63,463 bases of DNA from Dyadobacter bucti. Its GTDB lineage: Bacteria > Bacteroidota > Bacteroidia > Cytophagales > Spirosomataceae. The position numbers were made by a program, and so were the translations under genes. Below, in pieces: positions 49,681 to 58,049 of this stretch (position 1 is its first letter; the number at the start of each line of letters is the position of its first letter). The stretch is taken from positions 1-63,463 of the forward strand of contig NZ_SWFP01000016.1 of assembly GCF_005869225.1 (NCBI RefSeq). Direction: 5' to 3'. Under the pieces are notes generated by a model that was not told the DNA's origin, searched no databases, and saw only the letters and a list, made by a program, of their open reading frames with translations.

Positions 49681-52125
49681 ATGAAAGCCATTATATTGGA
49701 TTTAACAGATGAATCTGAATCGAATGAAGTTGCTTTGTCCACTTCGGTCTCGTTTAAAAGGTTTATCGATTTTGTAAAAGAATGCGCTCAAATAGAAACA
49801 TCTACCAGAAGAGTATATCTGGAAAGCGCTGTTGAGAGAATGACGGTGGAGCCTGGATTTTATAATATCAAGACAATTCAAGAAGCATCAGCATTCGAAC
49901 CGTTGCTAAAAATTATCTATGATCTTTTGACTCCTTCACTACAGCCGGGGGAAAATATTGTCTGGGCTATTGGTATCCCCTTGAGCCCTGTTTTGTTCTA
50001 TGGAACTGACCGGCTCTACAACATAGTTATGGATCCCATTACAGGCGAACGTCGAACGGAACTGATGTATGTCCAGGTTAAAAGTCTTTATGAGCAAAAT
50101 CAATTGCTGACGGTTTATTCACTGATTTTAGAACGCCTGTATAATATTTCAAGTCCGAATTACAAACCTTTAGTTGTTTGCATCAAAGAAACAGATATAC
50201 CAAGATATTACAGCATTAATTTTGATAATCGCTTCACGGATGTTTATCCGGTTTCCGAGCTTCCTGATATCAATCCAGATAAAATACAGGACCTTTTGAC
50301 AGGCAATGGCGATATCGTGGAGCTACTAGAGCTTCTCCCTATTGATTTGTTCCATTTCGAAGGCATCTCTATTATTTCCCTTACGGAAGTCACCATTGAA
50401 TACACTCTTGAGCATATCAAAAACGCCCATTTGGAAAATAGTGACACTAATAAAAATGCATTTCTTAGACGCATTACTGAATCTCTAAGAATCCTTATCG
50501 CGGATCGAAAGATTGATTTTGGGCTTATTCCACAGCTTCTGGTGAACAATAGATTTACATCAAATAGCAAATATGCATTTCAAAGCCAAATTATTTCAGC
50601 AGGACTGCCTGAGGACCAAGTTGCTGACATCTATTTGTTACTTGCAACTCGTTTTACCAAAAGTCCGCAACCCATGTTCATCGATGAAATGAAGACAGAT
50701 GACAGGTTGATTGGTTTAATGAACACTCTTAAAAATTCAGGATTACAATCTTTTGTCCTGGTGCCGGTTTACGCTGGGAATCAGATCGTTGGATTAATTG
50801 AGGTATTTTCTTTCGTAGATATAATCCTCGATGAAAACACTTTATCTAAAATCCGGCCAGCAAATCAGCTGATATCCAGAATCTTTCAAAATTTAATCCA
50901 TGAATTTAATTTACGGATAGACTCGGTCATCAAGGAGAAATTTACCTCAGTACAACAGGCCGTGCAATGGAAGTTTCAAGAGGCAGCCTGGCATTTTCTT
51001 AGAGACAGCTATTCAAAACAGCTTCCGGCGACTGAAAAAATTGTATTCAAAAATGTGTATCCACTATATGGAGCAGTGGATATAAGAAATTCCACCATTG
51101 CCAGAAACACAGCCCTGAGCCAAGATCTTCAATTACAATTTGAGCTCTTAATAGGGTTACTCTCACAGTTTAGCCAACATCTAGGCCTGCTTTTAGCTAA
51201 TGAAATGTCATTTAAATGTAAAAATATACTAAATCAGATCAATGATGTTTCCGAGCAGCTGGATGAAATGAAAACCCTTGAGTTTTTAGAAGCCGAAGCG
51301 CTGCCTTTTTTACAACATTTTTATGAAGATCTATCCAATGACAAGTCAACTTATTCCTATAGGGGTACAAAAAAATATAAAAAGGAGGGTATGGAGTTAA
51401 AACGTTCCATAGAGCAATACTTTGACAGTATTGATCCGGAAAAGGGTGTGGTGTTCAGCAAAAGAAGAGCACTGGAAAGGTCAATGCAAATGATAAATTT
51501 TTCAGTGAACGAAGCGCTGGATAAGTTTAAAATTCAGATCCAGCCTTTGTATCCAGCATATTTCGAAAAGTTCCGGACGGACGGAGTCGAATACGACATT
51601 TATATTGGCCAATCAATCGATCCTGATAAAAAATTCCATCATGCCTATCTCAAAAATCTCATGCTGTGGCAGCTGATGGCAATGGCTTCTATAGCCCGAG
51701 TGACTTATGAACTGATTCCAAATATGGAAATACCACTTCAAACCACACAGCTGATTTTTGTCAATCCGAACACCATTGACATCAGTTTCCGCGACGATGA
51801 AAGACGTTTTGATGTCGAGGGTGCTTACAATATCCGCTATCAGGTGATCAAAAAAAGAATTGATAAAGTCCATGTTAAAGAAACCGGTGAGAGGCTGGCC
51901 CAACCAGGAAAAATTGTTTTGGTATACTTCCAAAATAAATCGATTGATGAATACCTTGATTATATCACCTTTCTCCAGGCACAAAATATATTTCTGGATG
52001 ACTTAGAATTTCTAGAACTGGAAGAACTGCAAGGTGTCTCCGGACTTAAAGCGATTCGGGTCGGGGTTAACTTGGATTTGCCAGAGATGACCTCAGAAGA
52101 AGCAACTCGAAAAAGCATTAAGTAG
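49681..52125 (+). CDS. Large GAF-domain protein of Bacteroidota
   Basis: From ATG 49681 the protein has 814 residues. A central GAF-like region (~345-460, LMNTLKNSGLQSFVLVPVYA, GNQIVGLIEVFSF) is followed by a long helical part and FKNVYPLYGAVDIRNSTIAR, conserved in a family of ~800-residue GAF proteins of Bacteroidota. The family role is unknown, probably signalling. The TTG-started hydrolase-like gene precedes it, so the two may work together. Starts at 49567 or 49633 overlap that gene. Confidence 0.75.
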   Translation: MKAIILDLTDESESNEVALSTSVSFKRFIDFVKECAQIETSTRRVYLESAVERMTVEPGFYNIKTIQEASAFEPLLKIIYDLLTPSLQPGENIVWAIGIPLSPVLFYGTDRLYNIVMDPITGERRTELMYVQVKSLYEQNQLLTVYSLILERLYNISSPNYKPLVVCIKETDIPRYYSINFDNRFTDVYPVSELPDINPDKIQDLLTGNGDIVELLELLPIDLFHFEGISIISLTEVTIEYTLEHIKNAHLENSDTNKNAFLRRITESLRILIADRKIDFGLIPQLLVNNRFTSNSKYAFQSQIISAGLPEDQVADIYLLLATRFTKSPQPMFIDEMKTDDRLIGLMNTLKNSGLQSFVLVPVYAGNQIVGLIEVFSFVDIILDENTLSKIRPANQLISRIFQNLIHEFNLRIDSVIKEKFTSVQQAVQWKFQEAAWHFLRDSYSKQLPATEKIVFKNVYPLYGAVDIRNSTIARNTALSQDLQLQFELLIGLLSQFSQHLGLLLANEMSFKCKNILNQINDVSEQLDEMKTLEFLEAEALPFLQHFYEDLSNDKSTYSYRGTKKYKKEGMELKRSIEQYFDSIDPEKGVVFSKRRALERSMQMINFSVNEALDKFKIQIQPLYPAYFEKFRTDGVEYDIYIGQSIDPDKKFHHAYLKNLMLWQLMAMASIARVTYELIPNMEIPLQTTQLIFVNPNTIDISFRDDERRFDVEGAYNIRYQVIKKRIDKVHVKETGERLAQPGKIVLVYFQNKSIDEYLDYITFLQAQNIFLDDLEFLELEELQGVSGLKAIRVGVNLDLPEMTSEEATRKSIK

Positions 52126-52233
52126 CAAGGCAAATATTTCATCAACAATTAAATTGAATTTCGCAGTTGAAAATTTTGATCAACATCTTTTTTTAAATTT
52201 CATTACAGAGACATTGCACTTGTTTTTGACTAA

Positions 52234-53052
52234 CTACAACTCCATTTTGTCTTTGATTTTAGGCATAGGTCCTGAAAAGTCAACCCAAGGGTTGGTGCCC
52301 AGAAATTTTTCTCCTCTAATTCCGGCTTTTTCATATCTCATTACAAAGTTTTCAGGTCCATGAGCATAAGCTACTATAAGACCATTTTTGGGATCCATAT
52401 AGCCAGCGTGAATACCTAAACCTGGATAGCTAAGTCGTACAGCTTGTTCTGATGGAGTAACGTTTTTCACGGTCAACTTCACAATTGTCTGATCAGGAAG
52501 TATGAAGAACCACTTAAATGGCCCTCCGGCTACAACAGTCATTACTTCATCAATGCCAATACCGTCATCACTACTGTTTACATGGAATTTACCAAACTTG
52601 CGAAGAGCACCAGCTTGCTGCTCCTCATTCATAGCTTTCATATCATATATTTTTGGATATGGTTTCACCCCGATTTCAGAAGTATTTAAGTTTCCACCAT
52701 TGGCAACCTCAGGTTTACGACCTGCAAGGTTAATTTGTTTTAATAGAGCATCTTTATTCAGCGTGAATAATGCGATTAGCTTCTCGTGTTCCTTCTCTGT
52801 TATTGCTCTCTTAAACGACTTAGTTAAAATATCCTTGGCTTCGACCGGTATTGTAATCAATGATGCATGAACGCCAATTTGACTCAAAATTGCATTTGCA
52901 TTTTTAAAGCCAACTGCATTCGGGCGGCCGTCACTGAATTCAAGTTGAATTCCATTGGATTCCTGATCTTGGCAAAATCCGACATGCGCAGTTAAAGTAA
53001 AGGCTGAAAATATCCCTACTCTTAAGATTCTTTTTAAATAGCTAGTATACAT
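52234..53052 (-). CDS. Secreted hypothetical protein
   Basis: The 272-residue protein has a signal peptide (ILRVGIFSAFTLTAHVGFCQ). Mature segments include AILSQIGVHASLITIPVEAK and DGIGIDEVMTVVAGGPFKWF, then beta-rich parts (QTIVKLTVKNVTPSEQ). No family is recognised. It is convergent with the GAF gene and downstream of the Crp-like gene on the same strand (68 bp apart). Confidence 0.65.
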   Translation of the reverse strand: MYTSYLKRILRVGIFSAFTLTAHVGFCQDQESNGIQLEFSDGRPNAVGFKNANAILSQIGVHASLITIPVEAKDILTKSFKRAITEKEHEKLIALFTLNKDALLKQINLAGRKPEVANGGNLNTSEIGVKPYPKIYDMKAMNEEQQAGALRKFGKFHVNSSDDGIGIDEVMTVVAGGPFKWFFILPDQTIVKLTVKNVTPSEQAVRLSYPGLGIHAGYMDPKNGLIVAYAHGPENFVMRYEKAGIRGEKFLGTNPWVDFSGPMPKIKDKMEL

Positions 53053-53120
53053 GATGCTTTGTGTTGATATAATTTATTCGCAAAGTTCAGGCTCTAACCT
53101 TAATTAAAAATTAAGAAATC

Positions 53121-53723
53121 TTAAGAAAGGTCTTTGCTATTTTTTTTTCTTAGGTGGCTTAGAAATTCAGGGGCCATACCTAGGTACGAAGCAATGATAT
53201 ATTGGGGAAAACGTCGTTCAAATTCTTTATAGTCGGTTATGAAATTTATATATCTCTGGTAGGAGTCAACACTGAGATTTTCCAATGTTCGTTTTTGAAG
53301 TGCTACATAAGCATTTTGAGCCTTTTGTCGAAAGAAATCTGAGATGGCGGGAATCTTCTCGTATAGCATTTCAATATTTACGCGGTGAATCTGGACAATG
53401 GTTGAGTTTTCCACTGCTTGAACATACATCCGAGAAGGAGATTGAGTCAGAAAACTTAAAAGATCATTAACCCACCAGTTCTCTATTCCTAATTGAAGGG
53501 TGTGTTCATGTGAATTTTCATCCAACAAATAGACACGCATGCTACCATTTGCAATAAACCTCATGTGCTTTGAAACCTGTCCAGGTTCCAGTATAAATTC
53601 TCTCTTTTTGACTGAACGAACTTCAAATTTTGAACTTACAATGTCAATTTCAGCTTGCGAAAGGTGGACACTCTCCAAGATATGGCTTGTGAGCTGATGT
53701 TTATATATGTCATTATCTTTCAT
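53121..53723 (-). CDS. Crp/Fnr-family cyclic-nucleotide-binding regulator
   Basis: The 200-residue protein from ATG 53723 has a cNMP-binding barrel (VRSVKKREFILEPGQVSKHM RFIANG, GIENWWVNDLLSFLTQSPS) and a C-terminal HTH that is short (RRFPQYIIASYLGMAPEFLS HLRKK), typical of Bacteroidota Crp-like regulators of stress genes. The GTG at 53756 adds 11 residues. It may control the adjacent secreted-protein gene. Confidence 0.85.
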   Translation of the reverse strand: MKDNDIYKHQLTSHILESVHLSQAEIDIVSSKFEVRSVKKREFILEPGQVSKHMRFIANGSMRVYLLDENSHEHTLQLGIENWWVNDLLSFLTQSPSRMYVQAVENSTIVQIHRVNIEMLYEKIPAISDFFRQKAQNAYVALQKRTLENLSVDSYQRYINFITDYKEFERRFPQYIIASYLGMAPEFLSHLRKKNSKDLS

Positions 53724-53759
53724 ATGTGTTCTTGCTTTGGATACAACATTGTACACCTA

Positions 53760-53985
53760 TCCCAAGGTAGATTGAAATTTCAAAAATACATCTAACAAAC
53801 AAGCATTCGTTTAAGCCCAAAACGGTATTATGTTGTACAAACAAACGGTCGTTTTTCCGTACTGTGGAGACGACCCGCTAGCAATTCATTTTCCTACCCA
53901 AAATTACCTTTAAACAGTACAGATTAGTGGTACATAAAATCTAATTACAGTATATTTAGCTCATGGGGGTTAAAATGTAATATTT
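53760..53985. promoter_or_regulatory. Intergenic region with candidate res site
   Basis: Upstream of the serine recombinase there are inverted repeats, GGTCGT...ACGACC (53848-53876) and AGATTAG...TCTAAT (53922-53946), with TTGTAC words nearby. Resolvases act at sites next to their genes, so this is the likely res region, but the subsites cannot be fixed by eye. Confidence 0.35.
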
Positions 53986-53987
53986 AG

Positions 53988-54605
53988 ATGATTTTTGGAT
54001 ACGTACGGGTTTCTAAGAATGAGCAAAACCAGGATCTGCAGTTTGATGCTCTTCGAAAGGCGGGTTGTGAAAAGATTTTTCATGAGAAGGTGTCGGGTGC
54101 ATCGAAGGAAAGGCCCGAATATGCGAAGATGGTTTCAGAGCTTCGGAAGGGTGACGTCATTGTTGTTTGGAGGATTGACCGTCTTGGTCGTGCCACCTAC
54201 GAGTTGATCAAACTAATGGTGGAATGGAAGGAAATGGGGGTTGACTTCCGTAGTATTTCAGAGGGGATCGACACGTCAACAAAGATGGGTAGGCTGTGGT
54301 ATATGCTTAGTTCTGTTTTTGCGGAGAATGAGCGGGAAATTATGATGGAGCGAACTTTTGCGGGAATGGAGGCGGCGCGCGCCCGTGGCCGAGTTGGTGG
54401 AAGACCCAAGGGCCTTACCAAGAAGTCTAAGGAGACAGCCAGTTTAGCTGCCACTTTATATCAAAGCAGAAAGTACACAACCAAGCAAATTTGTGAACAG
54501 TTGAAGATTGGTAGTAAGGCTACACTTTATATTTATCTTAGGCACGAAGGCATAGAGATTGAAGGTTGGGAACGATCATCCAAAAAATCAAATATGAGAA
54601 AGTAG
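53988..54605 (+). CDS. Serine recombinase (resolvase/invertase family)
   Basis: The 205-residue protein has the catalytic serine in FGYVRVSKNEQNQDLQ (Ser9), RKGDVIVVWRIDRLGRA with the conserved Arg pair, ending the catalytic domain in NEREIMMERTFAGMEAARAR, then GRVGGRPKGL and a C-terminal HTH (TTKQICEQLKIGSKATLYIY). It may resolve plasmid multimers or belong to a lost transposon. No transposase is nearby. The downstream possible nuclease gene is 34 bp away. Confidence 0.92.
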   Translation: MIFGYVRVSKNEQNQDLQFDALRKAGCEKIFHEKVSGASKERPEYAKMVSELRKGDVIVVWRIDRLGRATYELIKLMVEWKEMGVDFRSISEGIDTSTKMGRLWYMLSSVFAENEREIMMERTFAGMEAARARGRVGGRPKGLTKKSKETASLAATLYQSRKYTTKQICEQLKIGSKATLYIYLRHEGIEIEGWERSSKKSNMRK

Positions 54606-54639
54606 TGATAAACTTTACTTCCCTAACCAAAGGCATATT

Positions 54640-55881
54640 ATGACGAATCTCCTATTGACAGCGCTTGATGATCTGAGATTAGATCGATGGAAGGCAAATT
54701 CATCGGGTACGGACTATAGTGCTCATTTCCATTCGATCAGTCACTATTTATTGAAATTTTTTGATGTGGACGATTTTATACTAACCAACAAGTATAATAC
54801 TGATAATTGGCTATATCCGCTTTTTCTTAACAGACAAGGGGTCACAAAATTTATAATCGGAGAGCTAGCCGAACTAATCGCATATTTATACCACACTAAT
54901 AACGACAAACTTACCAAGTTTAGGAGCCAACGACATAACCGCTTGGTGTACCGGCAACTCGGCGAAAGTCTGTTTGAGTGCTATGTAGAATATTTATTGG
55001 ATAGCGCTGGCTTACCGATAAAGGCACCTGATGGCTATATACAACGTCAAGGCCGAGTTAAAGAAGTTGATGTAATGTTTAAATTTGAAGGGGAAGATTA
55101 CAACATCGAAACTACCCTTCTGCACAATCCTTTCAAAGATCAGACCTTGAATTTGACAACTCAACTTTTATCGCGTCTTGCACATACCTTTAAAAGAAAG
55201 CGAATAACATTGGCCGAATATTTCTCAGGGTATATAGGTGTTAAAAATAATGCACATGGGGTGTTTACGGGATTATATGACAAAGCCGTCCATGACATTG
55301 ATAATTATATAGACGCTTGTCGAAACATTCAAGACAACACAATCTACACGCCGCAACCGCATGATAATGAGCACTATCGATTTCAACTCGACACGGCCTA
55401 TCTAAATCACTACAACAACCACTACGAATCCGTATCACCACAATATCCAGCCTTTATCAAGTTCCGATTACATGCAGACATAGAAAAAAATTTACTAAAT
55501 ATCGAGGCCGCTGTTTCTCTAAAAGAAACCAGCGATGATGTCAACAAAAAAATTCAAGCAAAGGTCAAGGAAAAAATCTCTCAGCACCGCGATTTTAAGG
55601 GGAAAAAAATTATTGTGGTCGGAATTGATGAAGTATTTAATCCTTATTCGAGAGATACAATATCTGCGGTGGATAAAGGGGTGATCGACTTAGATTCGTT
55701 ATCAGCTTTATTGCGACCAGGAATTATTCTTTGGTTAATATTTCGATCATATAAAAATCAGGGACGGACATTCGAAGCAAGCATTCTTTATGATAAAGGT
55801 GCAGATGAATCAATCGCAATGGTACTTAAAAAAGTCAAGTTAATTTTGGAGCCTAATTGGTTAACTAAGAGTCTTATATAG
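54640..55881 (+). CDS. Hypothetical protein with a possible PD-(D/E)XK-like core
   Basis: The 413-residue protein has an N-terminal helical region, then LGESLFECYVEYLLDSAGLPI and VKEVDVMFKFEGEDYNIETT, which resembles a PD-(D/E)XK nuclease layout (helix Glu, strand D, strand E-x-T) but lacks the usual lysine. A C-terminal alpha/beta part follows (KKIIVVGIDEVFNPYSRDTI). It stands after the serine recombinase in what looks like a passenger slot. It could be a defence nuclease or an inactive relative; I do not recognise it. Confidence 0.55.
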   Translation: MTNLLLTALDDLRLDRWKANSSGTDYSAHFHSISHYLLKFFDVDDFILTNKYNTDNWLYPLFLNRQGVTKFIIGELAELIAYLYHTNNDKLTKFRSQRHNRLVYRQLGESLFECYVEYLLDSAGLPIKAPDGYIQRQGRVKEVDVMFKFEGEDYNIETTLLHNPFKDQTLNLTTQLLSRLAHTFKRKRITLAEYFSGYIGVKNNAHGVFTGLYDKAVHDIDNYIDACRNIQDNTIYTPQPHDNEHYRFQLDTAYLNHYNNHYESVSPQYPAFIKFRLHADIEKNLLNIEAAVSLKETSDDVNKKIQAKVKEKISQHRDFKGKKIIVVGIDEVFNPYSRDTISAVDKGVIDLDSLSALLRPGIILWLIFRSYKNQGRTFEASILYDKGADESIAMVLKKVKLILEPNWLTKSLI

Positions 55882-55948
55882 AACTGATTGATAGAATTTT
55901 CCGCGCTATATATTGAATTTTATATACACAACTTAAAAAAGTACAAGA

Positions 55949-56425
55949 ATGCAAGGATCGAAATTATCAGAGTTGTTTTTTGCGGCCGGTGGGGTAACTG
56001 GTCTGGTGTTGATGCTGACTTTTTTTCGGGTCTGGTCCAGCAGGCAGCTGTTCACTAAGTCTAGGATCACTCTCTTTACAATACTTTTCGGATTTACGGC
56101 ATTCTTCCTGGTGATGGCCGGTTATTTTCAAAGCACAAAGACCAACACCCAAAACGAAGCCGCGCCGGCCACGTCGCAGGCTGATCCATTGAAGAGCAAA
56201 TACCTGGGGGAATGGAAAGCCCCGAGAGGAAAAGCTAGTATCCGAATTTATGAAGAGAACGGCGGGCTTTTTGCCAAGTTCTGGCAAGGCGACATCTTGC
56301 CCTTGAAGTATCAGCAGGACGGCCAGTATTACGAAGGCTCGACACCGCTCGGCTCCATGCCCTTTATCATTCGAAATGACACCCTGCAATATAGTCAGTC
56401 GAAATATGTACGGTCGCAAGAATAA
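55949..56425 (+). CDS. Two-helix membrane protein
   Basis: The 158-residue protein has two transmembrane helices (LFFAAGGVTGLVLMLTFFRV and ITLFTILFGFTAFFLVMAGY) and an outer domain (YLGEWKAPRGKASIRIYEEN, LPLKYQQDGQYYEGSTPLG) of beta character. The region after it (56426-56690) has open frames of hydrophobic nature (WILIFSLTR, LICAATLLIG) but no start, perhaps a decayed extension. Confidence 0.65.
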   Translation: MQGSKLSELFFAAGGVTGLVLMLTFFRVWSSRQLFTKSRITLFTILFGFTAFFLVMAGYFQSTKTNTQNEAAPATSQADPLKSKYLGEWKAPRGKASIRIYEENGGLFAKFWQGDILPLKYQQDGQYYEGSTPLGSMPFIIRNDTLQYSQSKYVRSQE

Positions 56426-56696
56426 CGGATAATAACAAAGAATGGCGTTTCGAGATCACTGGTCCGAATACTGGTTATCGCCACCGGCGAGCAGGTAGTT
56501 GGATTCTGATATTTAGCCTGACGCGGGTCCTAGGTCGAGCTAACCGGTTTGTGATCCGCATGTGCCTGATCTGTGCGGCTACCCTTTTGATTGGTCCAAT
56601 ATTGGAGGGAATGACGGTGATATTTAGGATGCCGAGCACACCAAGTTTTGTTTTATTGAGCAACTGAAATATGGTATTAATCTTTTGTTAATCAAT

Positions 56697-57224
56697 ATGT
56701 TAGAAGGGTCAAATTTTTCCGATAGATTAAAAAAAATAAGTGAATCAAAAGCTGCTAAAGAGAAAAGAGATGAATTCTTGAAAACAGATTATGGGTATCC
56801 ATCCTTTTTAACTTTATACAATACCATACAAGAGATGTCGAACGAGCTGAAAAACTACGGTATTGATATAACGGTGTACCTCACTACCGATGACCCTTTC
56901 ACCGATGATGAAGATAAATTCCGAAAGAATTTTATATACATAGAGAGTGAAGGAGGAAATTTTGGGATCGAGTTTAAAGAAAAATGGTTTTTACTAAATG
57001 ATGATCCGAATGTTGGCCGCTCTTATGACGATGATGAGCCTGATGGCGTAAAAACGGTTGGAATTGACATTTTTTATAATTACAACGATATGGACAACAA
57101 GCCAGCTGAAAAACAGGCTTATAATATTCAGATAGATGATAATTGTAACGTATTATGGGGACATTTTTCTCCCATCGAGTTAGCTAAAGATATCGCCGAA
57201 CGAATTGTTAGAAAACTAGAATAA
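56697..57224 (+). CDS. Hypothetical acidic protein
   Basis: The 175-residue protein from ATG 56697 starts MLEGSNFSDRLKKISESKAA and has acidic stretches (TTDDPFTDDEDKFRKNFIYI, GRSYDDDEPDGVKTVGIDIF). No family is recognised. Box cluster 8 lies 65 bp downstream. Confidence 0.6.
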   Translation: MLEGSNFSDRLKKISESKAAKEKRDEFLKTDYGYPSFLTLYNTIQEMSNELKNYGIDITVYLTTDDPFTDDEDKFRKNFIYIESEGGNFGIEFKEKWFLLNDDPNVGRSYDDDEPDGVKTVGIDIFYNYNDMDNKPAEKQAYNIQIDDNCNVLWGHFSPIELAKDIAERIVRKLE

Positions 57225-57288
57225 TTTCATCCTTATGCACTCTTGGGGTATGGTCAAGCGCTGGCTGCCGAGAGCGCTTACCACAATC

Positions 57289-57472
57289 TGTAGACAGTTC
57301 GGGTGCAGCTCGCGTCCTGATCAGCTGCCGGTGGTACTCGCCAACTACTCTAAGTGTAGACAACCCGATGCGCGACTAGGTGAAAACTTCCGGAGATCCA
57401 GCACGAAATTGTAGACATTCTCATTGTCCAGGATCTCTAACAGCTCCGTGCGATCGCTCAATTTTGTAGACA
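57289..57472 (+). repeat. TGTAGACA box cluster 8, full-length unit
   Basis: Boxes start at 57289, 57355, 57410 and 57465: spacings 66, 55, 55 bp, exactly as in cluster 5, 26 kb away. The spacers share GCAGCTCGCG, CAGCTGCCGGTG, CTTCCGGAGATCC and TCCAGGATCTC with clusters 1, 4 and 5. The next gene starts 29 bp after the last box. Confidence 0.92.
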
Positions 57473-57500
57473 ACTTTAATTTACATATAATCATTTTCAA

Positions 57501-57977
57501 ATGAAGACACCTCAAATCAAATTTTTTTCCCCGGAAGAAAATGCGCCGCAGACATCGAAGGCAGTCGCGAAGGCGAAGCCGACCGGCCATATTTCGGATT
57601 CGGGAACACTTATTTTCCCGAAAGCTACACTCGAAGAGATTGGAGTAGAACCGCAAACAGCTTCTTTCAAAATTGGAACTGCAGAAGGGAAGCGAAAAAT
57701 AAAATCATTGTACCTGATTCCCACCGAAGAGCAAGAGGGATCATTTGCATTTACAAGGATCGGGCGAGGCTCAGGAATAGCGCTCCCTGTTATTTTGAAA
57801 CGTGGCGGTATCGATTATGAAGCTGCGAAGCACATTTTTACAGTTACCATATTCAACTACTCAGAGGGGGTGATCGGTTATGAGTTGGCGATAGAGGCCG
57901 AAGCGCCCAAAGAACCGTATACCGGCAAGCCTAGAGGGAGAAAGCGAAAAGTTGCCGGAGAAGAAACTGCCGTCTAG
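57501..57977 (+). CDS. Hypothetical protein with basic tail (AT-hook-like)
   Basis: The 158-residue protein has a basic N-terminus, a beta-rich middle (GTLIFPKATLEEIGVEPQTA, FAFTRIGRGSGIALPVILKR) and a tail TGKPRGRKRKVAGEE containing an AT-hook-like PRGRKRK. DNA binding is plausible. It lies directly downstream of box cluster 8 and is followed by a strong terminator. Confidence 0.65.
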   Translation: MKTPQIKFFSPEENAPQTSKAVAKAKPTGHISDSGTLIFPKATLEEIGVEPQTASFKIGTAEGKRKIKSLYLIPTEEQEGSFAFTRIGRGSGIALPVILKRGGIDYEAAKHIFTVTIFNYSEGVIGYELAIEAEAPKEPYTGKPRGRKRKVAGEETAV

Positions 57978-57996
57978 ATGTATTTGATGTCCTTAT

Positions 57997-58036
57997 AAAC
58001 GAGAAACGCCCGACAATCGCCGGGCGTTTCTCGTTT
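57997..58036. terminator. Perfect 16-bp bidirectional terminator
   Basis: AAACGAGAAACGCCCG (57997-58012) and CGGGCGTTTCTCGTTT (58021-58036) pair perfectly. It lies between convergent genes, with T-rich ends on both strands, and can serve both. Confidence 0.9.
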
Positions 58037-58049
58037 ATCTTCTATGAAA

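Noticed and set aside
56426..56690. A separate membrane-protein gene after 56425
   Set aside because: The open frame is hydrophobic but has no start codon; at most it is a decayed extension.
57289..57472. Integron attC-like sites
   Set aside because: No core GTTRRRY sites and no integron integrase on the plasmid; the boxes share one orientation without the attC fold.
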